Shown one piece after another: positions 44,828-54,959 of a stretch of 64,000 bases of DNA (its first letter is position 1; the number at the start of each line of letters is the position of its first letter). Under the pieces are notes generated by a model. The model was not told the origin of the DNA. It did not search any database and was given only the letters and a program-made list of their open reading frames with translations. The stretch covers positions 140,594,297 to 140,658,296 of the forward strand of contig NC_084793.1 of NCBI RefSeq assembly GCF_963169125.1, given 5' to 3'. The translations under genes and the position numbers were made by a program. The DNA comes from Humulus lupulus (Eukaryota > Streptophyta > Magnoliopsida > Rosales > Cannabaceae).

Positions 44828-47133
44828 CTCGATGTCCTAGTCATGGCGTAGGGTCCGAGCATATTGTTCCCTTGCCTTTCCGCTGCTTCTCGCGAGGTGC
44901 GGGCCTCCACAGATGGTGAGTAAAGTACCAGCTACGGGGTCAGGCTGCAATGGTGGCGAGCGTTGGCATGCGAGCGCCTGCTCGTTGCCACTTCGAGCCT
45001 CTCATTGGGAAGTTCCCGAGGCCCGTACGTATCTCCTCAAGTGTCCTTGTCTGATAAGGAACTCGATTTCATCCTTTAGCTGGTAGCACTCATTTGTATC
45101 GTGTCCGTAGTCGTTATGATAACGACAGAACTTGGTAGTATCTCTCTTTGAAATATCCTTTCGAATGGGAGCGAGTTTTTTGTAAGGCACACTGGAACTC
45201 ATGACCTAGTACACCTCTCCTCGAGATTCGACAAGGGCAGTGTAGTTAGTGAACCGCGGTTCATAACGATTGCCCTTAGCGCATTTATTCTCGGAGGTGG
45301 AAGGTTCATTATGGGACCTCTTGCCCCATTCTTGCCATTGCCATTGCCGTTGCCGTTGGGTTTTGACCCATTGGCGGCTTTGGCGGGCTCGGCAGTCCCC
45401 TTATCCTTGCCTGGGGGCTTTCCTTCGCTGGCGATGGCATCCTCGAGCTTGATGTACCGATTAGCTCGATCCAAAAATTCTTGAGTAGTCCTAACTCCAT
45501 GTTTCCTGAGGCTACTCCACAAAGGCGTACAACGCCTAACTCCTGCAGCTAGGGCCATCATCTTGCCCTCATCTCCCACTGTTTTAGCTCCAGCTGCTGC
45601 TCGCATGAAGCGCTGGACGTAATCCTTCAGTGGCTCTCCGTCTTGCTGGCGTATCTCTACCAGCTGATTCGCCTCAGTTGGGTGCACACGACTCGCATAG
45701 AATTGTCTGTAAAATTCCTTTACGAACATCTCCCAAGAAATAATACTTGCAGGAGGGAATTTGAAAAACCACTCCTGTGCAGCATCAAAAAGTGTTGCTG
45801 GAAAGATCCTGCATCGAGCGTCTTCAGACACTTTCTGAATGTCCATCTGTATCTCAAACTTGTTGACATGAGATACCGGATCACCATACCCGTCAAAGTT
45901 CAGAAGCGTGGGCATCTTAAACTTGTTGGGAGTTTCTGCCACATCTATCCTTTGAACGAAAGGAGTGCCTCTCCTCCTGTTGTACTCGATATGAGACGTC
46001 CTTCCCCCGACCAGCTATTGTACTGCCTGGTTCAGGGCGTCTATTTGGGCTTGCACGACGTTAGGAATCGTCGGGGCCTCTGCTGCTGGGGGAATGTACT
46101 CATCATGTCGTTCCCGGTGGTCGTTGAGTACATCTCTTAAGTCTTCGTCTCTTCACCATTGCTTGCTTGCTCCGAGCCAGTTAAAGACGTTATTTTGTCT
46201 GGGATGCCCCACAGCGTTACGTCTCTCGGGTTGGTCTTCCCTAGGTGGTGGGCTTCTGCCCCCACCTCTCTCTTCATTTCTCCGACCGGCATTTCCTCTG
46301 CCTGAGTCGGCCTCATTGTAACCATGTCCATCTCTAAACCTCGATTGGCTATGGTGGGATCGGCTGTCCCCTCAGTTGCCTCCCCGGGCTAGAACTTCCT
46401 GAGCGTTAGAGGGTGGCCTGCGTTGGTCGGTAGGTCCCCGTGCATTATCATGTCGTGCGTGGCCCCGGACCGCAGAGCTTATCTTTGAGTTCCTTCTGTT
46501 GCCAGAAGGACGCTACCCCCTGCTCGGTGGGTTCGGCTCTTCGCCTCTATGGCGTCTAGGACTACGAGGCTGCTGCCCGGCCCTATTCTACCTTGGCTGC
46601 GGGGGATTGCCCCGACCAGCCTGGGATGGAGGATGCGCTTCAGGATCCCTTGGTGGGACATCATCCTGAGGCATTGGCGGCTGCTCGGGCCTTTGGGGGC
46701 TTGACAGTTCGATCGGCGGGCTAGGATTGGGACCCCTTTGGGTTGGACCATTTGTGGGTTGATCAGGCTGTGAGGCAGGTGCAGCCTGATTCCTAGCCAA
46801 CTGCAGGGCTGCTTCAAGGGCTGCCATGGCCTCCCTCTGACGACGGTCCATTTCCGCCTGTCTTTCACTCAGTTCCTGGCGCTGTCGCTCTATCTCTTGT
46901 TGCTGCCGCGCCATAATCTCCGCAACACTTTCTTGACTGGCCCTCAGATTGGCCAGTTCATCCTGCAATACCCCCAGGGTATTTCTCAGCATCTCGGAAT
47001 CCAGTTCTTCCTCATCAAATTCCAAATGTGGCTCATTTTCAACCATGTTTGGAGGATGAGGTGGTTGAGATGGTATAGCGCCAGCCGTCTGCCCAGTTTT
47101 CTTTGTTGTTTTCGCCATTACTGCTTTCAACAA
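44828..47133 (-). pseudogene. gag of the Retand-type element
   Basis: The start is ATG at 47133 or a few codons in (MAKTTKK). The N-terminal third is a Gln/Glu/Arg-rich coiled coil (EIERQRQELSERQAEMDRRQ) followed by a Pro-rich linker. The gag core (45942-45199) contains LNFDGYGDPVSHVNKF, AAQEWFFKFP and FYRQFYASRVHPTEANQL, the usual gypsy pattern. Further on (45202-45002) a zinc-finger-like KFCRYHNDYGHDTNEC then YQLKDEIEFLIRQGHL follows, a variant knuckle typical of this group. Stops near 46588, 46530, 46370, 46017 and 45207 interrupt it, plus a one-base frame change near 45260. Confidence 0.85.
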
Positions 47134-47146
47134 ATTCGTATCAAGC

Positions 47147-47166
47147 TCTCAATGAAAGCACCAGAA
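47147..47166 (-). other. primer-binding site region of the Retand-type element
   Basis: On minus the 5' LTR end is followed by TTCTGGTGCTTTCATTGAGA. The core TGGTGCTTTCATTGAGAG is shared with the gypsy element at 5335-5354. Confidence 0.7.
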
Positions 47167-47769
47167 TTTTGGCCCTTATTTTGGTCAACTGACACGGAGT
47201 CAAAAAGCTTAATGTGGATAGATGTGTTGGAATGAATATAATGACCAAAATAGTAAAGGACACAAGAAATTATAGTGGTTCGGCCCCAAGAACTGGTAAT
47301 GACCTACGTCCACTTAAGCTATTATTGATATGAGATCTCAAAGGAGTGATCAAAGAACTAGGGTTCTCTGAGTTTCATTAACCTGAGAGAGACAAATAGT
47401 ACAATCGTAATACAATAGCTCTAATTCTCTCATAAATCTGTAATTTTTATTAAGCAAAAGCCAAAAGTCCCTCCCTTGAGCTATATTTCTCTATTTATAA
47501 GCCCAAAGAGGATTACATGAATTTGTTATAGATATTCTCTCCTAATTAATCGGATAATCAGGAATCATTGGAGACAATCTCGGAATTGATTATGATCTTC
47601 ACAAGATCATCTTCAAATATGCGGAATGTACGACCATGCTGGTCATAAGGAAAACTCAACTGACATGCCTTAATGTCTTACTGGTCGATACTCGAACAGA
47701 ACTCTGCCAGGTGTCAGCCACGTGTTCAACATCGCTTGCCACGTCACCCGTGCCTGTTTTTGGATAACA
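47167..47769 (-). repeat. 5' LTR of the Retand-type element
   Basis: This is the 603-bp partner of 36128-36730. A TATA-like ctatttataa at 47491-47500 reads as TTATAAATAG on minus and is the probable promoter for gag-pol. GTCTT follows at 47770. Confidence 0.93.
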
Positions 47770-47774
47770 GTCTT

Positions 47775-49892
47775 AGTTTCATGCTTTTCCATGTTGACCA
47801 CAAAATTGTTTATGTATTATTCATAACTTAATTATTCTAGCTAAATAATTATTCTAATTAATTAGAGAATATTTTATGAATCTTAAAGTACTAATTTTTA
47901 ACTAAACAGTATGTTAAAATTTAATGAATCTAATTTATTTAGCACTTAAATTAATCAATGTCTAAAATATTTATGTGATCCTTATTGCCATAATATATAA
48001 TTTTATTTAACTGAAGATAATGATGTGACTACTCTATAAATAAATAAAATTATATGAATCATTTAGACACAATTTAGTTATGCTTAAAAATTTATGAAAA
48101 TTTTATATTATATGGCAAAATTAATTATAATTAAATGTATATTATATTAATTTTTATACACTTAATTATAATCATAAAATGTAATAAATTACATAACTAT
48201 GTCAATCGTATGTAAGCTTAAAAAGTACAAATATGGAATACATATCATGCATTTATACCATAAATCATATATATAATATGTCAAAAATTAATTGTATTAA
48301 TAATAAATATTACATGAACTAAAACATAAATAAACATACAAAAATAGTATAATTCACTACATTTATATGTATAATAAAAATGAATGCAATAATTCCATAA
48401 ATTAATAATGGCAAGATTAATTTAAAACTAATGCTTAATAAGGCAATAAATCAATTACTCAATATTTAGTAATTTAATAAATAATTGTACTACAACTTAA
48501 TTGTTGTTATGAAACTCTTGAGAATAAACTAAAATATAAAAGTAGAGAAAGAGATAAATAAACAGCGATGCAAAAGAAGAGTGAAATCTTGTGTCTTATT
48601 TCAATGGGGAAAGAACCTCTATTTATACAGATAAATATGCCCTAAGGAAATCGGGTAACTAGTCTCAATACAATCAATAATTAATGTGATATTTTACTTT
48701 GGGTGACTTAGTGATTTTTCATTATTATGGACATCCATATATATAATATTTATAACAATTCTAAAACATTAAATGTAAATACATACCCAAATTAATACAA
48801 TTATTATTATTGTATGCTCAATAAATAAAAATAAATAATGCAATAATATACTAAATAAAAAAATTTCACATTTTAATGTAGAAATTTATTTCCTAAAATA
48901 ATGCAGAAATCAAGAAAAATTCAATTCCAAAAAATATTTTAAAAACTATAATTTTTGGATTTCTCTTAATTTTTCTTAATTTTTTTTAATTCTGTCTTGT
49001 CATTTCCCCTTATTTGTGTCGTATGACTCGTCCAAACGACGAGTTGTTTTCCTTCAGTGAGAGTGGAAACAACTTGTCGTTTTTGTGCGTCTTCTTCAGC
49101 GAACCAGGTCGTTTTGACCCGGTTTCTCTACAGGTCACACGACCCGACTGGAATCCTTGTAGGAAAAACACCATTTTGACATTGAAATCTTTGTTTTTAA
49201 GCCAGAACAAATCGAAAATTATAGATAAAGCGATTCATGGCGTTTGTTTGCATGAAAAACAACAAAAAATCGAACCTTAATATCAAAAATTGAATTTGAC
49301 CATAATCGGGTTCTTGAAGGTTTGAATGCTTTCAAGAGTTTCAAAACTCATTTTTTATACATCAAAACATTAGAAAATGCAAGCTAAAGAGTTTCTAATG
49401 GTATTTAGATTGAAAAATAGACTTGAATCAAAAAACCAAACATTGGAGGCATTAAAAAAAACACTCGGCCATTGATAGGTTATGAATATTTCATTGATTT
49501 TAATGAGTTTGAAAACTAAATTTTAATGCATAATATAACTAGAAAATATAAACCAAAGTATTTCTAGTACTCAAACAGATCGAAAAAAGATTTTGAATTA
49601 AAAAAAAAATTCAACTATTGGGCATGAACGTGAATTCCAAAAGCTTCCAAAAAAAAATTCATTGAGTTTGAGAGTTATTTTTCATGTACTGAATCATTAG
49701 AAAAGTGAACTAAATTATTTCTAATATTATGTATATGGAAAACTAATTTAGGACAATATAAAACTCAAATTTTTTTAATATACAATATGAATGATATATA
49801 CATAAATATAATCATACACCAGTAATATATATGTAAAAAATTCATGGAAAAATATATATCAAGGTAGAGGTAAACAAAACTCTCATACCAAA
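47775..49892 (-). other. decayed 5' interior of the old copia element
   Basis: This lies between the copia 5' LTR and the nested gypsy element, where copia gag should be. No gag or zinc-knuckle motif is recognisable. Overlapping frames at 49010-49280 look fortuitous. On minus a primer-site-like TTTGGTATGAGAG follows the LTR at about 49892-49880, close to the initiator-Met tRNA site TGGTATCAGAGC used by plant copia elements. Confidence 0.55.
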
Positions 49893-50233
49893 TATAAGAT
49901 TAATTTAATCTAGATGCATAATAATTCTAATATGCGGAATAGACTAAATACGATTTTCACGAAAATAAAGAGATTGATAGAGTATACCTCCATCCATTGA
50001 TTTTGATAACATCGATCTAATAGCTTTAGATCTGCAAAAAGAATATGAAAGAGTATTAGTGAGGATAAATGATTTCCAAGCTCTCACTAGCTTTTAGATG
50101 TAGTATGAGAAATGAACGTTGAGCATATAGGTGAGATCTTTCATCAAGGTTTCTGCCACAATTGATGTCATAATATATGACAATGAATAGGATATGAAAT
50201 ATTGGGTAACTCAATATTGAGTAACAACCTTAA

Positions 50234-50446
50234 GAGTAATGATAGGTACACACTCATTTTGCACACCCAAAATGCAACAATGATGTGACATGCATCTTAA
50301 ATCACACATAAAAATAATGGGTCCCAACTTAATATTTTTTTTTTTGAATGCACTCCTAAAATAGACACAATGTGTGGTTTAAGATGCATGCCACATTATT
50401 GTGTGTATTTTGAGTGTGGAAAATGAGCGTGTATCTAGTATTACTA
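50234..50446. mobile_element. MITE with ~75-bp inverted repeats
   Basis: The left arm GAGTAATGATAGGTACACAC...ATGCATCTTAAATCACACA is mirrored by TGTGTGGTTTAAGATGCATG...GTGTATCTAGTATTACT. After removal of the solo LTR the element is flanked by TTAA on both sides (50230-50233 and 52738-52741). Its last few bases (52731-52737) lie beyond the solo LTR. It is noncoding. Confidence 0.75.
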
Positions 50447-52727
50447 TGTAACGACCCAAAATCACTAATATGGCTTAAGGGCCTTGATTAGTGTGCCAGG
50501 AGGGCATAATTGGTTTATGTGTGAATTTATTGATTTAATGCATGATTACATGATAAGCATGCTTGTATGATTATATAAATGTAAATGTGCTTAAATGTTA
50601 TACTTGTGAGAACCACATTATTATGTGGGTAAATCTGCAGCTGGCGACTTGAGGCGATCCTAGGAAGCTAGATAGCGGGAAAGTCACAACGGGGTTAATA
50701 TTTGACTTTGGACAAGTCAAGGGGTATTTCAAGTGTCGGGTGGTTATTTAGACTATCGAGTTATGGAAATAAATAAGTAGAGATATATTTAAGGTTAGGA
50801 AGTCTAGGTGGGAATATTGGGGAATTTTACCATTTTTCCCTCGAGGACGTTTCTGGTACCCCGAGCTTTGGGGATTAGCGTAATTGCCTAAGGATAGACT
50901 TTAGGAGAATTTTAGAAAACAGTGGAACATAAAATAGACCGACCCTCTCTCTTTCCTATTTCTCTCTCTCTCTCTCTCTCTCTCAAAGGAAAACACAGAA
51001 AATTTAGAGGTTTTGGATGGAATTCTGAGAATTGAAGCTGGGATTTAGAAGATTATCTCAAGGATTAACTAAGGGTTCAATCAAGGACTAAGGTAAGGAT
51101 TGATTTCCACTTTCTGTTAATGAAATTCTGTGATTTTGAGTGTGTTCTAAGTGGTTTTTGGGTTTTGGATTTAAAGATTAAATTGAGGCTAGAACCTTGG
51201 AAGTTAGCCCAGAAAGCTCTTGGAGGATTGGTTCTGCAATTGAGGTAAGCTCGAATTTAAGGTTTAATGGCTGAATTATAGTGTTTCCATGGCTGGGTTT
51301 TGTGTTCTTGAGTTAGAAAGTTTCAGTGATTGAAATAGGTTTTTGATGGGTTTCTAGTTTAGGTTTCAGCTGGGTTGTGTTGCTAGAATCTTGTGGGAAG
51401 TCTTTGGGTAATTGATTTGTGGAATTGGAGTAGTTTTTGAGGAGTTTGAGTGAGGTTTGTGAGTAAAAAATGGAGGTTTTTTCTGGGTTCGAAGGGGGTC
51501 GGGCCGCGACATAGTTCTTGGTGAGCCGCAGCCCTTCAAAGCTGATGTGTGCTGAGGAAGGAGGGCGGGCCGCAGCATGGTCTGAGTAGAGCCGCGGCCC
51601 GTGTCTATTTTTGGGCATTGGGAGGCCTCTGGTTGGGGCCATGCCGCGGCATGGGTGGCTAATGCTGCGGCCCTTAAAAGCTTTTGGGATTTTGAGATTC
51701 TAGGCTTGGGAATTTAACCTAGGGTGCTCGGGATTGAATCTTTTACCATGTTTGGTGAAGTTCAATGTTCCGGAGACTAGAAATTTTTCTAGAAGCTCTT
51801 TAAGATTGTTGATGGTATCCTTTATCTTGGTTGTGACTAGGTGCTAAGCTAGGGCTCGGGGATCGGATCGCGCTCAAGGAGCATCGCTCGTAGCTGGTAC
51901 ACTTGGAAGCTAAAGGTAAGAAAACTGCACCCGATTGTGTATTTGTAATGGGACTAAAGGTTCCCTAATATGTATGTTTTGAAAGGATGGTATTATGCCA
52001 TGTAAACAATAAACCAACGGCCTAAGAGTGCCAAAGGTTACACTTGCGCACAGGGCGCGGCTCGGCCACTGGTAGCCGAGGACAGCTTATTATGTACTGA
52101 GCTCGGTTTAAGCGGGTCGGAGTCAGTGCGGTAAACAGAGGGTGCGGCCTAAGTTGTCGGCCCTAGTTATTATATGACTTGACTATTATTAATAATTGGT
52201 TGCATCTTTGATTCCGATTACATTCTATGTGATTAATGTGGAATGTTAAGTGTTTGATCATGCTTAAAGGATTATTCTCTTGTTATGATTGTTGAGATGT
52301 GTATTATGTTTTCTTGCTGGGCCTTGGCTCACGGGTGCTACGTGGTGCAAGTAAAGGCAAGGACAAACTTGACCAGCCCAGACTTGGAGAGCTCTGTGGG
52401 TGATATGTACATGACCAACTGCCCAGCCGCTACGGTTGAGAGGATAACAGGAACAAAAGAGCTATAAATATATGTTTTGCCTTAGAGTGGCTGACGGTAG
52501 TCTGTATTTTGGAAATTTTGTAAACCAACTTTTAAGCACTGTTTTTTTTTTTGGATCCTATATGTAAATCTGTTTGAAAATATGAAATGTATCTTTTGAG
52601 ACCAAAACCATTTTAACCCTAGCACATTTATGGTTTAGTGACACGTTTTGACTAAATGACTTGATTAGCAAGTCCTACACCTTTAAAAGTACACAGTGTA
52701 GCGGTCCTGACTATCCATGACGTTACA
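50447..52727 (+). mobile_element. solo LTR, probably gypsy (chromovirus-like), 2281 bp
   Basis: It starts TGTAACGACCC and ends ATGACGTTACA, with a perfect 7-bp inverted terminus TGTAACG/CGTTACA. No internal domain adjoins it. The left flank is TACTA. The right flank reads TAGTACTA, so the 5-bp duplication either has one mismatch or lies three bases further on. It contains a (CT)n run at about 50960-50984 before an AAAGGAAAACACAG block, and a GC-rich part around 52040-52170. Long LTRs with a TGTAACG start are common in plant chromoviruses, hence the tentative family. Frames at 51313-51642 and 52285-52467 are not recognised. Confidence 0.72.
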
Positions 52728-52851
52728 TAGTACTACTTTAATTGCTGATCATATTGAGAATATCAGTCAATTAATCTCAAATTAACATTAATCATAATTG
52801 TTTAAAATTATAATTTTTGATAACTAATTAATTTAATAAATTATTCTAAAA

Positions 52852-54661
52852 GAAGAAGCTACTACTTTGTTAAAGAAAAAAACGTAGATAAATCCCAATA
52901 AAGACATTTGTACATTAGAGTACTCATGCTGTACCAATGAAAGGGAATGAGCAAATAGCTTCAACTAGGCATAAAGAAAAAGGATAAGAAAGAACCATAT
53001 TCATTGTTCTATTTTTCAACTTTTAAGTACAGTGCTTCACACGGATCACTTGCTCTTATTAGGAATATTCCAGATGTTTCTTTGATTTATAGCAAAAGAA
53101 AGTATATGTAAACAAAAATTGTAGCAGCAAAAAGACCTTAACTAAAAAACTGTTTTGTTGTTTTTAAAAATTAATTTTTTTTAAACAAGTTGGAGTGTTT
53201 AACGTTGTTTTCAAAAAACAATTTTTAAAAATAAAATTATAAAAAACAACAAATTTTGAGAATAACAAAAAATTGTTTTTTATTGTTCTCAATTTTTGTT
53301 TGACTATCTTTTTTTTTCTTACATCACTTTTTTAAATATTATTATCTAATATTATTTATTGTCATATCATTTTCTCCTTTATTAGTTCACTTTCTCTTTT
53401 ATCACTGTCTATCTCCTTATTTTCTCTCTCCTTACCTTTTCTCTCTCGCTATTTTCTCTCTTTTCACTTTCTATCTTTTCATTTTCTCTTTCATCACTTT
53501 CTCTTTACTCACTTCTATTTCTTCATTTTCTTTCTCATCACCTTCTATTTCATTTTTTCTTGCATCAATTTCTCTCTTCTCAATTTTATTTCTTCAAATT
53601 TTTTCTCATTACTTTCTCTCTCCTTATTTTTCATCATTTTTTATTTCAAATTATTTTATCTCATTATTTATTACAAACTTTTAAAAGATTTTTTTCTTTG
53701 TAAATATATTTGTTAATTTTTTATTTAAGATTTTAAAAAATAAAACTAAAAGATTACTTTTAGAAAACATTAACTAAACACATTTTATTTTTTTGAAAAC
53801 TACAAAAAAAAAAAAAAAAAAAAAACATTTTATGTTATCATTTATGAGAACGCAACTTAAAAGAAAAAAAAAAAAACCCCAAACAGGTCTAACATTATTA
53901 ATTGTTTTTTCAGGATTATTTGATTCTTTGGTGTCACGCCATCTTCTTGAGTGGATTGAGTACCAATTCTTCTTGTTCATGATTTAGTACTTTCTCTCTC
54001 ATAAGTCAAAAAGTATAGTCAACCTCAACCCAATGCAAAATCAAATGACATTACACAAGTCACAAAATACACCAAATCTATATTCGTCTCCATCCTTTAG
54101 ATAATTAATTATTAAAAAAATCAATTACACAATGACATAATAGTGTACTATATTTGAACTTTATATATTAGTTTTTCTATTTTTTTCTTTATATTATTAA
54201 AAATTATATTTTTCTTAATTTTTTATTAATATTAAATATAAGAGAAATACAAAGTATTGAGAAAAAAAGAGAAATATTAATTGAATGTCTCAAGATGAAA
54301 TACAAAGGCTGTGTTTGGTAAAATTTTTGTTTTTGAATTTTTTTACACAAAAATAGAAATATTATTTTTTTTTGTTTCTTTATTTTTAAAAAATAAAAAT
54401 ATGTTTGGTAACTATTTTATTTTTTGTTTTTAAAACTAAAAAATAATAAATGCGTTTGATAATTTTTATTTTTATTTTTTGTTTAACAATATAATGTGTT
54501 GATTTGAAGAAGAGAAGAAAAAATAAATTGAAAACTGTTTAAAATAATTTTGAAAGTGAAAAAAATTCTATTTTTAAAATTTAATAAATTTAATAAATTT
54601 TAATTAAAATTTAATAAATTTTAATTAAAATTTAAAAAACAATAAATAAAAATAGAGTTAC
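52852..54661. other. low-complexity spacer with MITE-like repeats
   Basis: 53340-53650 is a degenerate pyrimidine run (TTTCTCTC words). About 53190-53785 has weak inverted ends (GTGTTTAACGTTGTTTTC and, inverted, GTGTTTAGTTAATGTTTTC). From 54310 a TGTGTTTGGTAAAATTTTTG block begins. Its inverted partner TTACCAAACACATTTT lies at 59719-59734, so the copia element appears to have landed inside a MITE. Poly-A runs occur at 53800-53880. No gene is seen. Confidence 0.45.
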
Positions 54662-54932
54662 TGATAACCATACTTAGTTACTGTTGTCTTAGTTAGATAA
54701 TGTTGTATTAAGTAGCTGTTTTATTACTTGTCACAAAAACAAGAGTTAGTTAAGCTTTAATTTTCTGTTAAGCATTTCTGTTGTAAACTCACTCTTGTAA
54801 CAGCTACTCTCTATAAATACATATCTTGATCTCTTACAGAAATCAAGTTTTTACTCCATAAAGATTACTCTGCTTTTTCTCTGTTCTGTCTCAAGATTGC
54901 TCAAGAAGTTCTTACTTCAGAAAAGCTTTACA
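54662..54932 (+). repeat. 5' LTR of the young copia element
   Basis: It runs TGATAACCATAC...GCTTTACA, 271 bp. The difference from 59447-59717 is C/T in AACAGCTACTC versus AACAGTTACTC. It contains a TATA box at 54811-54819. Confidence 0.96.
54811..54819 (+). promoter_or_regulatory. LTR TATA box
   Basis: CTATAAATA sits about 120 bases before the LTR end. It is the probable core promoter for the genomic RNA, with transcription expected to start some 30 bases downstream inside the LTR. Confidence 0.7.
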
Positions 54933-54945
54933 TGGTATCCGAGCC
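54933..54945 (+). other. primer-binding site (initiator Met tRNA type)
   Basis: TGGTATCCGAGCC directly follows the LTR. It differs at one position from TGGTATCAGAGC, the complement of the plant initiator-Met tRNA end used by most copia elements. Confidence 0.85.
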
Positions 54946-54959
54946 TCTGACTCACGTCC

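Larger units (their letters stand above)
36128..47769 (-). mobile_element. Ty3/gypsy Tat/Retand-type retrotransposon with antisense gene, 11.6 kb
   Basis: Two 603-bp LTRs (36128-36730 and 47167-47769) are bounded by a perfect GTCTT duplication (36123-36127 and 47770-47774). The internal region has gag and pol on minus and, between pol and the 3' LTR, a spliced gene on the opposite strand. That layout defines the Retand group and relatives. A primer site (TGGTGCTTTCATTGAGAG on minus near 47.15 kb) and a polypurine tract (CTTGGGGGGAAAA, 36731-36743) are present. About 30 differences between the LTRs by eye (roughly 5%) indicate a moderately old insertion. The genes are interrupted by stops, mostly of C-to-T type. 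Confidence 0.95.
31356..52851 (-). mobile_element. old Ty1/copia retrotransposon, heavily interrupted
   Basis: LTR homology links 31356-31835 with 49893-50229 plus 52738-52851. Coding remnants on minus lie in copia order (protease, integrase, reverse transcriptase, RNase H) at 35340-32150. The body is interrupted by a Retand gypsy element (36128-47769). The 5' LTR is interrupted by a MITE carrying a solo LTR. The flanks ACAGA (31351-31355) and GAAGA (52852-52856) are not a clean duplication, in keeping with age. The gag region expected between 47775 and 49892 is not recognisable. Confidence 0.82.
49893..52851 (-). repeat. 5' LTR of the old copia element, split by two insertions
   Basis: 49893-50229 and 52738-52851 align with 31356-31835 (shared words ATAGAGTATACCTCCA, TCTAATAGCTTTAGATCTGC, TGGGTAACTCAATATTGAGTAA). 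The MITE begins at 50234 and the solo LTR at 50447. Confidence 0.78.

Noticed and set aside
31351..52856. A 5-bp target duplication for the old copia element (ACAGA / GAAGA)
   Set aside because: Two of five bases differ, so it cannot be used as evidence. The element is defined by its LTRs and coding order instead.
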